DNA from: an uncultured Collinsella sp.
GTDB lineage: Bacteria; Actinomycetota; Coriobacteriia; Coriobacteriales; Coriobacteriaceae
Direction: 5' to 3'
Length of the DNA: 30,453 bases
Assembly (NCBI GenBank): GCA_900548365.1
Contig: URKM01000019.1
Coordinates: forward strand, 1 to 30,453
In this document: positions 24,342-30,453 of the stretch, one piece after another
How positions within the stretch are numbered: position 1 is the first letter of the stretch
How the letters are laid out: every line of letters begins with the position of its first letter
Translations under genes and position numbers: made by a program
The notes under the pieces: model-generated
The model's database searches: none
What the model saw: the letters and a program-made list of their open reading frames with translations, nothing else
Told to the model about the DNA's origin: nothing

Positions 24342-25118
24342 CTACAGGATCCCGAGCGCCTTCTCGACGCGCATAGCGAGCTTGAAGGGGCAGACGCGCG
24401 ATACGGCGTAAAGCGCCTTCATATCGAGGGAGGGGATGCACAGGCTCTTGCCCGCGCGGGATGCCCTGAGGGCGGCGTCCGCGACGTCGGGCGCCTTCTC
24501 GAAGCCGATGGCGGTCATCGCCTGCGCGGATGCGGCATCGCCCGGAGCGTCGAGGAACTCCGTCTTCATGAATTTGGGGCACACCGCGGTGACGTGGATG
24601 TCGACCGATCCCAGCTCGGCGTCGAGGGAGCGGGAGAGGTCGAGGAGGAAGCGCTTGGATGCCGAGTAGACCGCCAGGCGCGGCTGCGGAATGAACGCGG
24701 CGACGCTGGCGATGTTGATGATGCGGGAGCCGCCGTGCATGTAGGGGAGGCACCGGTAGATGAGCTCGACGGGCGCCCGCATGAGGAGCGCCATCATCTT
24801 GCCCGCGCTCTGCTGCTCTTGCAAGGCGAAATCGCCGAAGGTGCCGAAGCCCGCGTTGTTGACGAGCAGCGCGACGCTGAGGTCGTCTTCTTGCGCGAGC
24901 GCGTCCCCGATGGCGTCGAAGGAGTCCTGCTGGGTGAGGTCGAGGCAGAGCACGCGGACGGGGGTGGCGCAGGTGCGCTGCAGGGCCTCGAGGCGCTCGG
25001 CGCGGCGCGCGACGACCCAGATCTCGTCGAGCTCGCCCATCTCGCCCTGGTCGAGGCGGCGGGTAAGCTCTCGTCCCAGGCCCGACGAGGCGCCGGTGAC
25101 GATAGCGATGTTCTTCAT
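24342..25118 (-). CDS. Short-chain dehydrogenase/reductase (classical SDR)
   Basis: A 258-residue NAD(P)-dependent oxidoreductase of unknown substrate. The Rossmann cofactor motif is TGASSGLG (8-15). NNAG is at 87-90. The catalytic set is S138, Y151 and K155 (YSASK), with the usual 13-residue Ser-Tyr spacing. Length is typical. ATG 25118 is preferred over an in-frame codon at 25169 because AAAGGAAG lies four bases upstream and the Rossmann strand starts directly. Transcribed on -, divergent from the Ala-rich membrane protein. An imperfect copy of its last codons lies just downstream (about 24308-24327). Confidence 0.88.
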   Translation of the reverse strand: MKNIAIVTGASSGLGRELTRRLDQGEMGELDEIWVVARRAERLEALQRTCATPVRVLCLDLTQQDSFDAIGDALAQEDDLSVALLVNNAGFGTFGDFALQEQQSAGKMMALLMRAPVELIYRCLPYMHGGSRIINIASVAAFIPQPRLAVYSASKRFLLDLSRSLDAELGSVDIHVTAVCPKFMKTEFLDAPGDAASAQAMTAIGFEKAPDVADAALRASRAGKSLCIPSLDMKALYAVSRVCPFKLAMRVEKALGIL

Positions 25119-25215
25119 GGTTCTTCCTTTTGCGGTCGGGGTTGTGCACTTGAAACGGTTTGTTCCCAAAAGAAGCCGCCTTCAAACGAGGGACGCAGGC
25201 CCGCAGGCGTCCGAA

Positions 25216-25246
25216 TATATATTGCTACCTGTGGTGATTGTTGCAA
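25216..25246 (-). promoter_or_regulatory. Possible SDR promoter
   Basis: On the minus strand TTGCAA (25246-25241) and TATATA (25221-25216) are 19 bp apart. The spacing is a little long, so confidence is moderate. Confidence 0.35.
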
Positions 25247-25269
25247 ATGCCCGCATGTTCTCGCATAAT
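25241..25269 (+). promoter_or_regulatory. Promoter of the Ala-rich membrane-protein/VanZ operon
   Basis: TTGCAA (25241-25246), a 17-bp spacer and CATAAT (25264-25269). The tRNA promoter at 30118 has nearly the same elements. CTCGC (25260-25264) and GCGAG (25271-25275) form an inverted repeat around the -10. The leader would be about 165 nt. Confidence 0.6.
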
Positions 25270-25440
25270 AGCGAGTAAATGTTCGCGACGGAAACACGCA
25301 GATGAAACGAACCAATTAATCCGTTGCTTGGAGGGCGCCTACGGGTCGCCCCACCTCTTATCCTCGCGAGCGTTGTGGGACTGCTCGCCGCGCGGCGACC
25401 GGTCTATCATGCAGAGACATCGAGGCGGGAGGATTCGTCC

Positions 25441-26637
25441 ATGGCGTCACAGAAGCATACGCATCGTTCGGCTGCGATCGGATTGTCCGGCGGCCTCGCC
25501 CTTGCCGTGCCCCTGGCGGCTTATGCCGCGACCCTGCCGTTCGATGGCGTGCACTATGTGGTGCGCACCGCGGGCCTGCCGTTCGCGCTCGGTGCCTTTG
25601 CCGGCATCGGCTTCTATGCGATGTCCTCGGCGTTTTACGAGTCGCGCGAGGAGGCGGAGGAAGCCGAGCAGGTCGGTTCGGACGAGTCGCTCTTCGCCAC
25701 CGGCATCCTGGACGGCGGCACCGGCATGTTCCGTCGCCGCGGCGCGGACGATTCCGTTCCGGTGATCGCGCGCGCCGTCGACGCGATGAGCGAGGCCGAG
25801 GCATGGGCCGAGATCGACCAGCTCCTCAGCGAGGATTCCCCTGTATCCTGCGATGCGTCCACATCGAAGGACATCTACCAGCTCGCGCTCGAGGAACTCG
25901 CCCGCGCCGCTTCGTCGTCCCCCGATTCGACCCGCGCGGCCGCCGCGGCCGGCGGTGCGACGGCATCCGGGCAGGCGTCCGCCGCGGGACCCGCCTCCGT
26001 TTCCGCCGACGCGCGCGATGCTTCGGCCGCTGCCGGGCATACGGCCGGGATGCCGGCGCTCGCGGCGGGGTCGAATGGCGACGCGATGCAGGCGACGTCG
26101 GTCGACCTCGACCTGGATGAGCCGTCGGGCGTGTTTGCTGTGACGGATGACGTGGTCGCCGCCGTGGTGGCAGCCGACGCCGCTGCCGAAGCCGCCGCTG
26201 CCGACGCCGCTGCGCCCGCCGCCGGGGCCCCCGTGGCCGCCGCTGTTGCGCAAGGCGCCCGGGTGGGCGACGAGGCGTCCGCGGCTTTTGGGGACGATGC
26301 CCCGGTTCAAGAGGTCGTCATGGTCGACTACACCGGTCACGAGGAGATGTGGGCGCGTGCGATCGCGGTCCTCGAGGAGGATGCCGCTCCCGTTGCCGCC
26401 GCCGGCTCCTATCGTCCCAAGCACGCGCTTCGCACCGACTTCATCGACGACCCGGCGCGCGCCCGCGCCGTGGCCGAGGGGGCGCGCTCGACGCGCATGC
26501 ACAGCCATGTGAACGAGATCCTGAGCGAGGAGCTCGATCGGGTCGACTCCCAGGGGGTGCGCAGGACCAGCCATGAATACCTGCGCGTGATTCAGGGTGG
26601 CACCGCTTCGATGCCCGCTTTGAAGGTGGAGGCGTAG
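25441..26637 (+). CDS. Ala-rich membrane protein of unknown function
   Basis: A 398-residue protein I do not recognise. Two hydrophobic segments (about 12-31 and 44-65) form an N-terminal hairpin in the membrane. Residues of about 66-160 are acidic and partly helical. Residues of about 155-310 are low-complexity Ala/Asp/Gly sequence, probably disordered. The C-terminal 90 residues regain normal composition (VDYTGHEEMWARAIAVL, SYRPKHALRTDFIDDPARARAVAEG, SHEYLRVIQGG) and may be a small folded domain. ATG 25441 is set by GGGAGGA at 25427-25433; the frame is open further up to 25324. Its stop codon touches the VanZ-like start, so the two are probably co-translated. Confidence 0.72.
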   Translation: MASQKHTHRSAAIGLSGGLALAVPLAAYAATLPFDGVHYVVRTAGLPFALGAFAGIGFYAMSSAFYESREEAEEAEQVGSDESLFATGILDGGTGMFRRRGADDSVPVIARAVDAMSEAEAWAEIDQLLSEDSPVSCDASTSKDIYQLALEELARAASSSPDSTRAAAAAGGATASGQASAAGPASVSADARDASAAAGHTAGMPALAAGSNGDAMQATSVDLDLDEPSGVFAVTDDVVAAVVAADAAAEAAAADAAAPAAGAPVAAAVAQGARVGDEASAAFGDDAPVQEVVMVDYTGHEEMWARAIAVLEEDAAPVAAAGSYRPKHALRTDFIDDPARARAVAEGARSTRMHSHVNEILSEELDRVDSQGVRRTSHEYLRVIQGGTASMPALKVEA

Positions 26638-27120
26638 GTGCGCCCGTTTCGCTCGATCTCAAGGCCCTGGGCGCTGGCGTCGCTGGCGATGGTTGCGTTC
26701 ATCTGGGGCAACTCCCTCGTTCCCGGAACCGCGAGCGGGGAGACCAGCCACGCGGTGCTCGAGATGGTCCACGCGTTCCTGCAGGGGCTCGGCCTGCCCT
26801 ACGGATGGGTCACCAACTTCCTGGTGCGCAAGGCCGCACATTTCACCGAGTACGCCGTGCTGGGCGTGCTCGTCTCCCAGGCCATCGACGGCAGCCGCAG
26901 GTGCGAACGGGCCGCGCTTCTTGCCGTGGCTGGCGTCCTCGTCCTCGCCCCGTCGCTCGATGAGACCATCCAGCTGTTCGTGAGCGGCCGCGCCGGCCAG
27001 CTCGCGGACGTGCTGCTGGATTGCTGCGGCGCCGCGTTCGGCGTCGCGATCCGCTGCCTTGTATGCAAGTTCGCAGCCCGCCGCGCGGCTGCGCGGGGGA
27101 GCCAAGCGGACGGCGCCTGA
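26638..27120 (+). CDS. VanZ-like membrane protein
   Basis: A 160-residue small integral membrane protein of the VanZ-like family. The signatures are NFLVRKAAHFTEYAVLGVL and DETIQLFVSGRAGQLADVLLDCCGAAFG, within about four hydrophobic segments. VanZ itself gives low-level teicoplanin resistance by an unclear mechanism. Most homologues have no assigned role, and nothing here suggests a resistance cluster. The start is GTG 26638, immediately after the TAG of the previous gene, with GGTGGAGG upstream inside that gene. Confidence 0.85.
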   Translation: MRPFRSISRPWALASLAMVAFIWGNSLVPGTASGETSHAVLEMVHAFLQGLGLPYGWVTNFLVRKAAHFTEYAVLGVLVSQAIDGSRRCERAALLAVAGVLVLAPSLDETIQLFVSGRAGQLADVLLDCCGAAFGVAIRCLVCKFAARRAAARGSQADGA

Positions 27121-27250
27121 TCGATCGGGTCTCCGTGCATCCGGGGTCGCGGGGCCCGTTCCCCGGGTGCGGCCGCGGCATCGTCTGCGGCCTTGCCGCA
27201 TCGCGGCCAGCCGCGCACAACGCGAACGTGCCGATTCCATGCATTCGCCT

Positions 27251-27320
27251 TACAATGGGTACAGTGAATCAGGTCCCTTGCCGAAGGGTCCTGTGACACA
27301 GCGAATAGTGCTGCTAAACT
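27251..27320 (+). promoter_or_regulatory. Candidate cydAB promoter region
   Basis: GTGACA (27293-27298), 16 bp, TAAACT (27315-27320) is the best promoter match. TACAAT at 27251-27256 is an alternative -10. An imperfect palindrome, GGTCCCTT-GCCG-AAGGGTCC (27271-27290), lies between them and could be an operator for redox control. Confidence 0.4.
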
Positions 27321-27414
27321 TATAGCAATACTAGGTGAACCTTGCGGAAGGTCGGGCGTCGAGGATGGCGCCGTGCCGCGACCTCCCGCTTGAGCATATG
27401 AGAGGGGATTGTGC

Positions 27415-28884
27415 ATGGATGCAGCGAGTCTGGCGCGGATGCAATTTGCGTTCACGGCCATCTACCACTATCTGTTCGTGCCGCTATCCATCGGTCTCGG
27501 CCTTATCGTGGCCCTCATGCAGACCAAGGCATATCGGACGGGCGACGCCCATGACGAGGCGCGCGCGGCGTTCTGGGTGAGGCTCTTCACCATGACCTTC
27601 GCCGTGGGCGTCGCGACCGGCATCACCATGGAGTTCTCGTTCGGCACGAACTGGGCGGGCTACTCCCGTTTCGTCGGCGACATCTTCGGCGCGCCGCTGG
27701 CTGCCGAGGCGCTGTTCGCATTCTTCCTCGAGTCCGTGTTCCTGGGCGTCCTGCTGTTCGGCAAAGGCAGGGTCTCGCGCCGCTTCTACATGGTGAGCTC
27801 GTGGCTGGTGTGGGCGGGTTCGCTCCTGAGCTCCCTGTGGATCATCATCGCGAACTCCTGGATGCAGACGCCCGCGGGCTACACGGTGGTGCACACGGCG
27901 GCGGGCCCCAAGGCCGAGCTCACGAGCTTCCTCGAGGCCGCTTTGAACCACACCACGCTGCAGCGCTTCTTCCATACGGTGATCGCGCTGCTCATCCTGG
28001 GTGCGTTCGTGAGCATGGCCATCGGCGCCTACTATCTGTGGAAGAAGCGCGACGAGGCCTCGGCCCGCGTCTTCATCCGCACCGGCGCCATCGTCGGCAT
28101 CGTGACCGCCGTGCTCATGCTTCCCGCCGCCCACGCGCAGGCGCTCGCCGTCGCGCGCACGCAGCCCAGCAAGCTCGCCGCGATGGAGGGCCAGTACGAG
28201 GAGGGTCCCGTCGCCTTGTCGCTCTTCGGCTGGGTGGACGAGGAGAACGAGACCACGTACGCGCTGTCGATTCCCGGTGGAACCTCGTTTTTGGCCGATC
28301 AGAGCTTCACGACCGAGTATCCCGGCCTGAACGATTTCGCGCCGGACGAGCGCCCCGAATTCGTGAACGCCATCTTCCAGTCGTACCACGCCATGGTCGC
28401 GCTGTTCGGCGTCATCTGCATCGCGCTGCTGGTCGCGCTGCTGGTTGCCAAGGGCAAGCTGGCGAACAAGCGCTGGCCGCTGGCCATCCTCATGTTCGCA
28501 TGGCTCGCGCCGTACCTGGCTATCGAGTTCGGCTGGATCACCGCCGAGCTGGGTCGCCAGCCGTGGATCGTGTTCGGCGAGCTGAAGACCGTCGACGCCG
28601 CCTCGGCTTCGGTGACGCCCGCTCAGCTCTACATCACCATGGGGCTGTTCCTCGCGGTGTACCTCGTGGTGTTCCTGGGTTGGGTGCGCATGGTCGCCAA
28701 GACCATCAAGGCGGGCCCCGATGCGTTCCTGCCGTCCAGGCTCGCCGTGGCAGCCGCATCCGAGGATGCGCCCGAGCTGAGTTTCGCCGCCGCCCCTGCG
28801 GGGCCGCGTGACGGCGACGATGTCCGCGATGACGGCGAATCCGCCGCATCCGGCGACGCCGATGCTTCCAAGGAGGTGGAGTAG
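27415..28884 (+). CDS. cydA: Cytochrome bd-type quinol oxidase subunit I
   Basis: A 489-residue integral membrane protein, the haem-carrying subunit of a bd oxidase that passes electrons from quinol to oxygen. Expected residues by alignment to E. coli CydA: H18 (haem b595), E98 and E106 (helix with AFFLES), H187 and M327 (haem b558 ligands), K253 and E258 in KLAAMEG of the Q-loop, and GRQPW at 380-384. The Q-loop is short, so this is the short-loop class. The position next to M327 reads YHAM where E. coli has FRIM. The C-terminal 50 residues are a hydrophilic acidic tail. ATG 27415 follows GAGAGGGG at 27400-27407; cydB starts directly after the stop. Confidence 0.95.
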   Translation: MDAASLARMQFAFTAIYHYLFVPLSIGLGLIVALMQTKAYRTGDAHDEARAAFWVRLFTMTFAVGVATGITMEFSFGTNWAGYSRFVGDIFGAPLAAEALFAFFLESVFLGVLLFGKGRVSRRFYMVSSWLVWAGSLLSSLWIIIANSWMQTPAGYTVVHTAAGPKAELTSFLEAALNHTTLQRFFHTVIALLILGAFVSMAIGAYYLWKKRDEASARVFIRTGAIVGIVTAVLMLPAAHAQALAVARTQPSKLAAMEGQYEEGPVALSLFGWVDEENETTYALSIPGGTSFLADQSFTTEYPGLNDFAPDERPEFVNAIFQSYHAMVALFGVICIALLVALLVAKGKLANKRWPLAILMFAWLAPYLAIEFGWITAELGRQPWIVFGELKTVDAASASVTPAQLYITMGLFLAVYLVVFLGWVRMVAKTIKAGPDAFLPSRLAVAAASEDAPELSFAAAPAGPRDGDDVRDDGESAASGDADASKEVE

Positions 28885-29913
28885 ATGACCGCCCTGGGTA
28901 TTCTGTGGTTCATCCTGATCGCCGTGCTGATCTGCGGCTACTTCGTACTCGACGGCTTCGATCTGGGCGCCGGCGTGCTCTACCCGTTCGTCGCGCGCGA
29001 TGACCGCGACCGCTCGATCATCCGCCGCGCGATCGGTCCGGTGTGGGACGGTAACGAGGTCTGGCTGCTCACCGCCGGCGGCGCGCTCTTCGCGGCGTTC
29101 GCCCCCGCCTATGCGGCGAGCTTCTCCGGTTTCTATCTCGCCATCATGCTGGTGCTCTTCGGCTTGATCCTCCGCGCGACGGCGCTCGAGTTCCGCGGGC
29201 ACGACGCGGCCTGGGCGAAGCTGTGGGATGCGCTGTTCTTCATCGGCAGCCTGGTTCCCGCGCTGCTCTTCGGTGTCGCCGTGGGCAACATCGTCCAGGG
29301 CGTGCCCCTCGATGCGAATGGCGACTACACGGGTACGTTCTTCGCGCTCCTCAACCCGTTCGCCCTCGCGTGCGGCGTCCTCGGCCTGGTCCACATGCTG
29401 CTGCAGGGTTCCACCTGGCTCGCCCTCAAGGCGCCGGCGGGGGAGGGGTTGCAGGAGCGCGCCGGGAAGCTGCGCCGCGTCTTCGCGCTCGCGGAGCTCG
29501 CGGTGTTCGCTCTGGTGACGCTGCTGTTCTTCCTCCAGGTCGTTCCCGGCTCCGCGGCGGGCATCACGGCTACGACGGGCTCGGCCCTGTGCGCGCTCGC
29601 CTTCGTCGCGACGACCGTGGCCGTCTTGGTGAACGCCGGCTCGGCGAAGGTGTGCGACCTCGGGCTGCATGTGCTTTCGAGTCTGGGATGCGCGGCGTTG
29701 GTGGGCATCATGGCGACCACGCTGTTCCCCAACCTGATTCCCGCCACCGACCCCGCGTTCTCCATCACCATCGCCAACGCGGCTTCGAGCGACACGTCGC
29801 TCGTCGCGATGACGGTGATCGCGGCCATCGGCGTTCCGCTGGTCCTCGTCTACCACGTGGTCTCCTACCGTATCTTCAGCGGCCGCGTGAAGGATTCCGA
29901 GCTGGGTTACTAG
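28885..29913 (+). CDS. cydB: Cytochrome bd-type quinol oxidase subunit II
   Basis: A 342-residue polytopic membrane protein, the second core subunit of the bd oxidase. Family motifs: YFVLDGFDLGAGVLYPF in helix 1, GPVWDGNEVWLL next, and the C-terminal YRIFSGRVKDSELGY. About eight to nine hydrophobic helices are visible. It begins at the base after the cydA stop, with an AGGAGG box inside cydA, so the pair is translated together. No cydX-like micro-gene and no cydDC transporter genes follow before the tRNAs. Confidence 0.95.
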   Translation: MTALGILWFILIAVLICGYFVLDGFDLGAGVLYPFVARDDRDRSIIRRAIGPVWDGNEVWLLTAGGALFAAFAPAYAASFSGFYLAIMLVLFGLILRATALEFRGHDAAWAKLWDALFFIGSLVPALLFGVAVGNIVQGVPLDANGDYTGTFFALLNPFALACGVLGLVHMLLQGSTWLALKAPAGEGLQERAGKLRRVFALAELAVFALVTLLFFLQVVPGSAAGITATTGSALCALAFVATTVAVLVNAGSAKVCDLGLHVLSSLGCAALVGIMATTLFPNLIPATDPAFSITIANAASSDTSLVAMTVIAAIGVPLVLVYHVVSYRIFSGRVKDSELGY

Positions 29914-29925
29914 CTGGATGTGCTC

Positions 29926-29960
29926 GCCCGCGCCGCCCGATTCATCCGGGCGGCGCGGGC
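29926..29960 (+). terminator. 14-bp perfect hairpin after cydB
   Basis: GCCCGCGCCGCCCG (29926-29939) pairs with CGGGCGGCGCGGGC (29947-29960), loop ATTCATC. Only GTTTG follows, so termination may depend on the next hairpin or on Rho. Confidence 0.6.
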
Positions 29961-29997
29961 GTTTGCCGTACGAATCGATGCGCTGTGCATCGCGGTG

Positions 29998-30029
29998 CGG
30001 GCGCGGCCTTGCGGGTCGCGCCCGTTTTT
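29998..30029 (+). terminator. Second hairpin with T5 tail after cydB
   Basis: CGGGCGCG (29998-30005) pairs with CGCGCCCG (30017-30024), followed by TTTTT at 30025-30029. It separates cydAB from the tRNA promoter. Confidence 0.75.
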
Positions 30030-30117
30030 CATCGAGTGCCAGGAGCGTCTCGGCGGGAGCGCCTCCGTTCGGATCGGGGGGCGAAAAAAGTATCGAAAAC
30101 TTTTTCAAAAATCCCCC

Positions 30118-30146
30118 TTGCATCGCGAAGAATTACGTTGCATAAT
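30118..30146 (+). promoter_or_regulatory. Strong sigma-70-type promoter of the tRNA cluster
   Basis: TTGCAT (30118-30123), 17-bp spacer, CATAAT (30141-30146). This is the best promoter in the window. Transcription should start near 30153, about 23 nt before tRNA-His. Confidence 0.75.
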
Positions 30147-30175
30147 TACCTAGCGCTTCGCGCGAGTGAAGACAT

Positions 30176-30253
30176 GGTGGGTGTAGCTCAGTTGGCTAGA
30201 GCGACGGGTTGTGGTCCCGTAGGTCGAGGGTTCGAGTCCCTTTACCCACCCCA
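30176..30253 (+). tRNA. tRNA-His (anticodon GTG)
   Basis: Acceptor GTGGGTG (30177-30183) pairs with TACCCAC (30243-30249). The extra G at 30176 pairs with C at 30250, the G-1:C73 mark of tRNA-His. Anticodon GTG is at 30211-30213 and CCA is encoded (30251-30253). Confidence 0.97.
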
Positions 30254-30279
30254 CGCTTCCTCTTGAAGACGACATAGTT

Positions 30280-30356
30280 GGACCGTTAGCTCAGCTGGCT
30301 AGAGCAGGGGACTCTTAATCCCAAGGTCCAGGGTTCGAATCCCTGACGGTCCACCA
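30280..30356 (+). tRNA. tRNA-Lys (anticodon CTT), copy 1
   Basis: Acceptor GGACCGT (30280-30286) pairs with ACGGTCC (30346-30352). Anticodon CTT is at 30314-30316. Discriminator A and encoded CCA end at 30356. Confidence 0.97.
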
Positions 30357-30376
30357 TTCCTCTTCATTACATAGAT

Positions 30377-30453
30377 GGACCGTTAGCTCAGCTGGCTAGA
30401 GCAGGGGACTCTTAATCCCAAGGTCCAGGGTTCGAATCCCTGACGGTCCACCA
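30377..30453 (+). tRNA. tRNA-Lys (anticodon CTT), copy 2
   Basis: Identical over all 77 bases to copy 1, 97 bp downstream. The CCA is the last three bases of the window, so the cluster may continue. Confidence 0.97.

Larger units (their letters stand above)
25119..25440. other. Divergent control region between the SDR gene and the Ala-rich membrane-protein gene
   Basis: This 322-bp gap is AT-richer than its neighbours. It holds back-to-back promoter candidates sharing one palindromic hexamer (25241-25246). No gene is supported. Confidence 0.5.

Noticed and set aside
26638..27120. A glycopeptide-resistance cluster signalled by the VanZ-like gene
   Set aside because: No vanHAX or vanRS genes nearby. 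VanZ-like proteins are common outside resistance loci.
27484..30123. An 879-codon open frame on the minus strand opposite cydAB
   Set aside because: Arg/Glu/Gly-rich composition typical of antisense to membrane-protein genes. cydA and cydB are certain.

Overview
The window reads as high-GC actinobacterial chromosome. It most resembles a gut Coriobacteriia of the Collinsella type. That placement is inferred from strongly GC-biased third codon positions, a CarD gene divergent from argS, a talC-like gene coupled to a rho with a very long N-terminal extension, cydAB, and large surface M14 peptidases, one with SLH modules. No plasmid, phage or CRISPR locus is visible. The only mobile-type gene is a RAYT (Y1/HUH) transposase.

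Layout. 1-5.96 kb: housekeeping genes on + (orphan radical SAM protein, small tail-anchored coiled-coil protein, nicotinate phosphoribosyltransferase, proB, proA). 5.96-9.27 kb: a block on -, with an ECF sigma factor, its probable membrane anti-sigma and a RAYT transposase, embedded in copies of a REP hairpin whose core is GGGGACAGGCACT. 9.28-17.5 kb: two paralogous M14 metallopeptidases on +, one a lipoprotein and one carrying three SLH repeats, with an HD-domain gene on - between them whose stop codon lies inside a REP copy. 17.6-20.5 kb: carD (-) and argS (+), divergent. 20.9-24.3 kb: talC-like transaldolase and rho, overlapping by one base. 24.3-27.1 kb: an SDR oxidoreductase (-), divergent from an Ala-rich membrane protein and a VanZ-like protein (+). 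27.4-29.9 kb: cydAB. 30.1-30.45 kb: tRNA-His and two identical tRNA-Lys genes behind a near-consensus promoter.

How the genes work together. ProB and ProA catalyse the first two steps of proline synthesis. PncB salvages nicotinate to NAD. CydAB is a bd-type terminal oxidase for low-oxygen respiration. The sigma/anti-sigma pair looks like an autoregulated envelope-stress switch, with an ECF-like promoter just upstream. The two M14 proteins appear to be one enzyme displayed on the cell surface by two different anchors.

The strongest candidate for an under-described system is the REP/RAYT arrangement. It has six hairpins with one conserved core. Two of them form an inverted pair beside the RAYT gene, and most sit at or inside stop codons. 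The RAYT/REP concept is established; this sequence family and its stop-codon bias are read directly from the window. Second are the anchor-swapped peptidase paralogues and the Rho protein with about 415 extra residues. All calls come from reading motifs by eye; no database search was possible.
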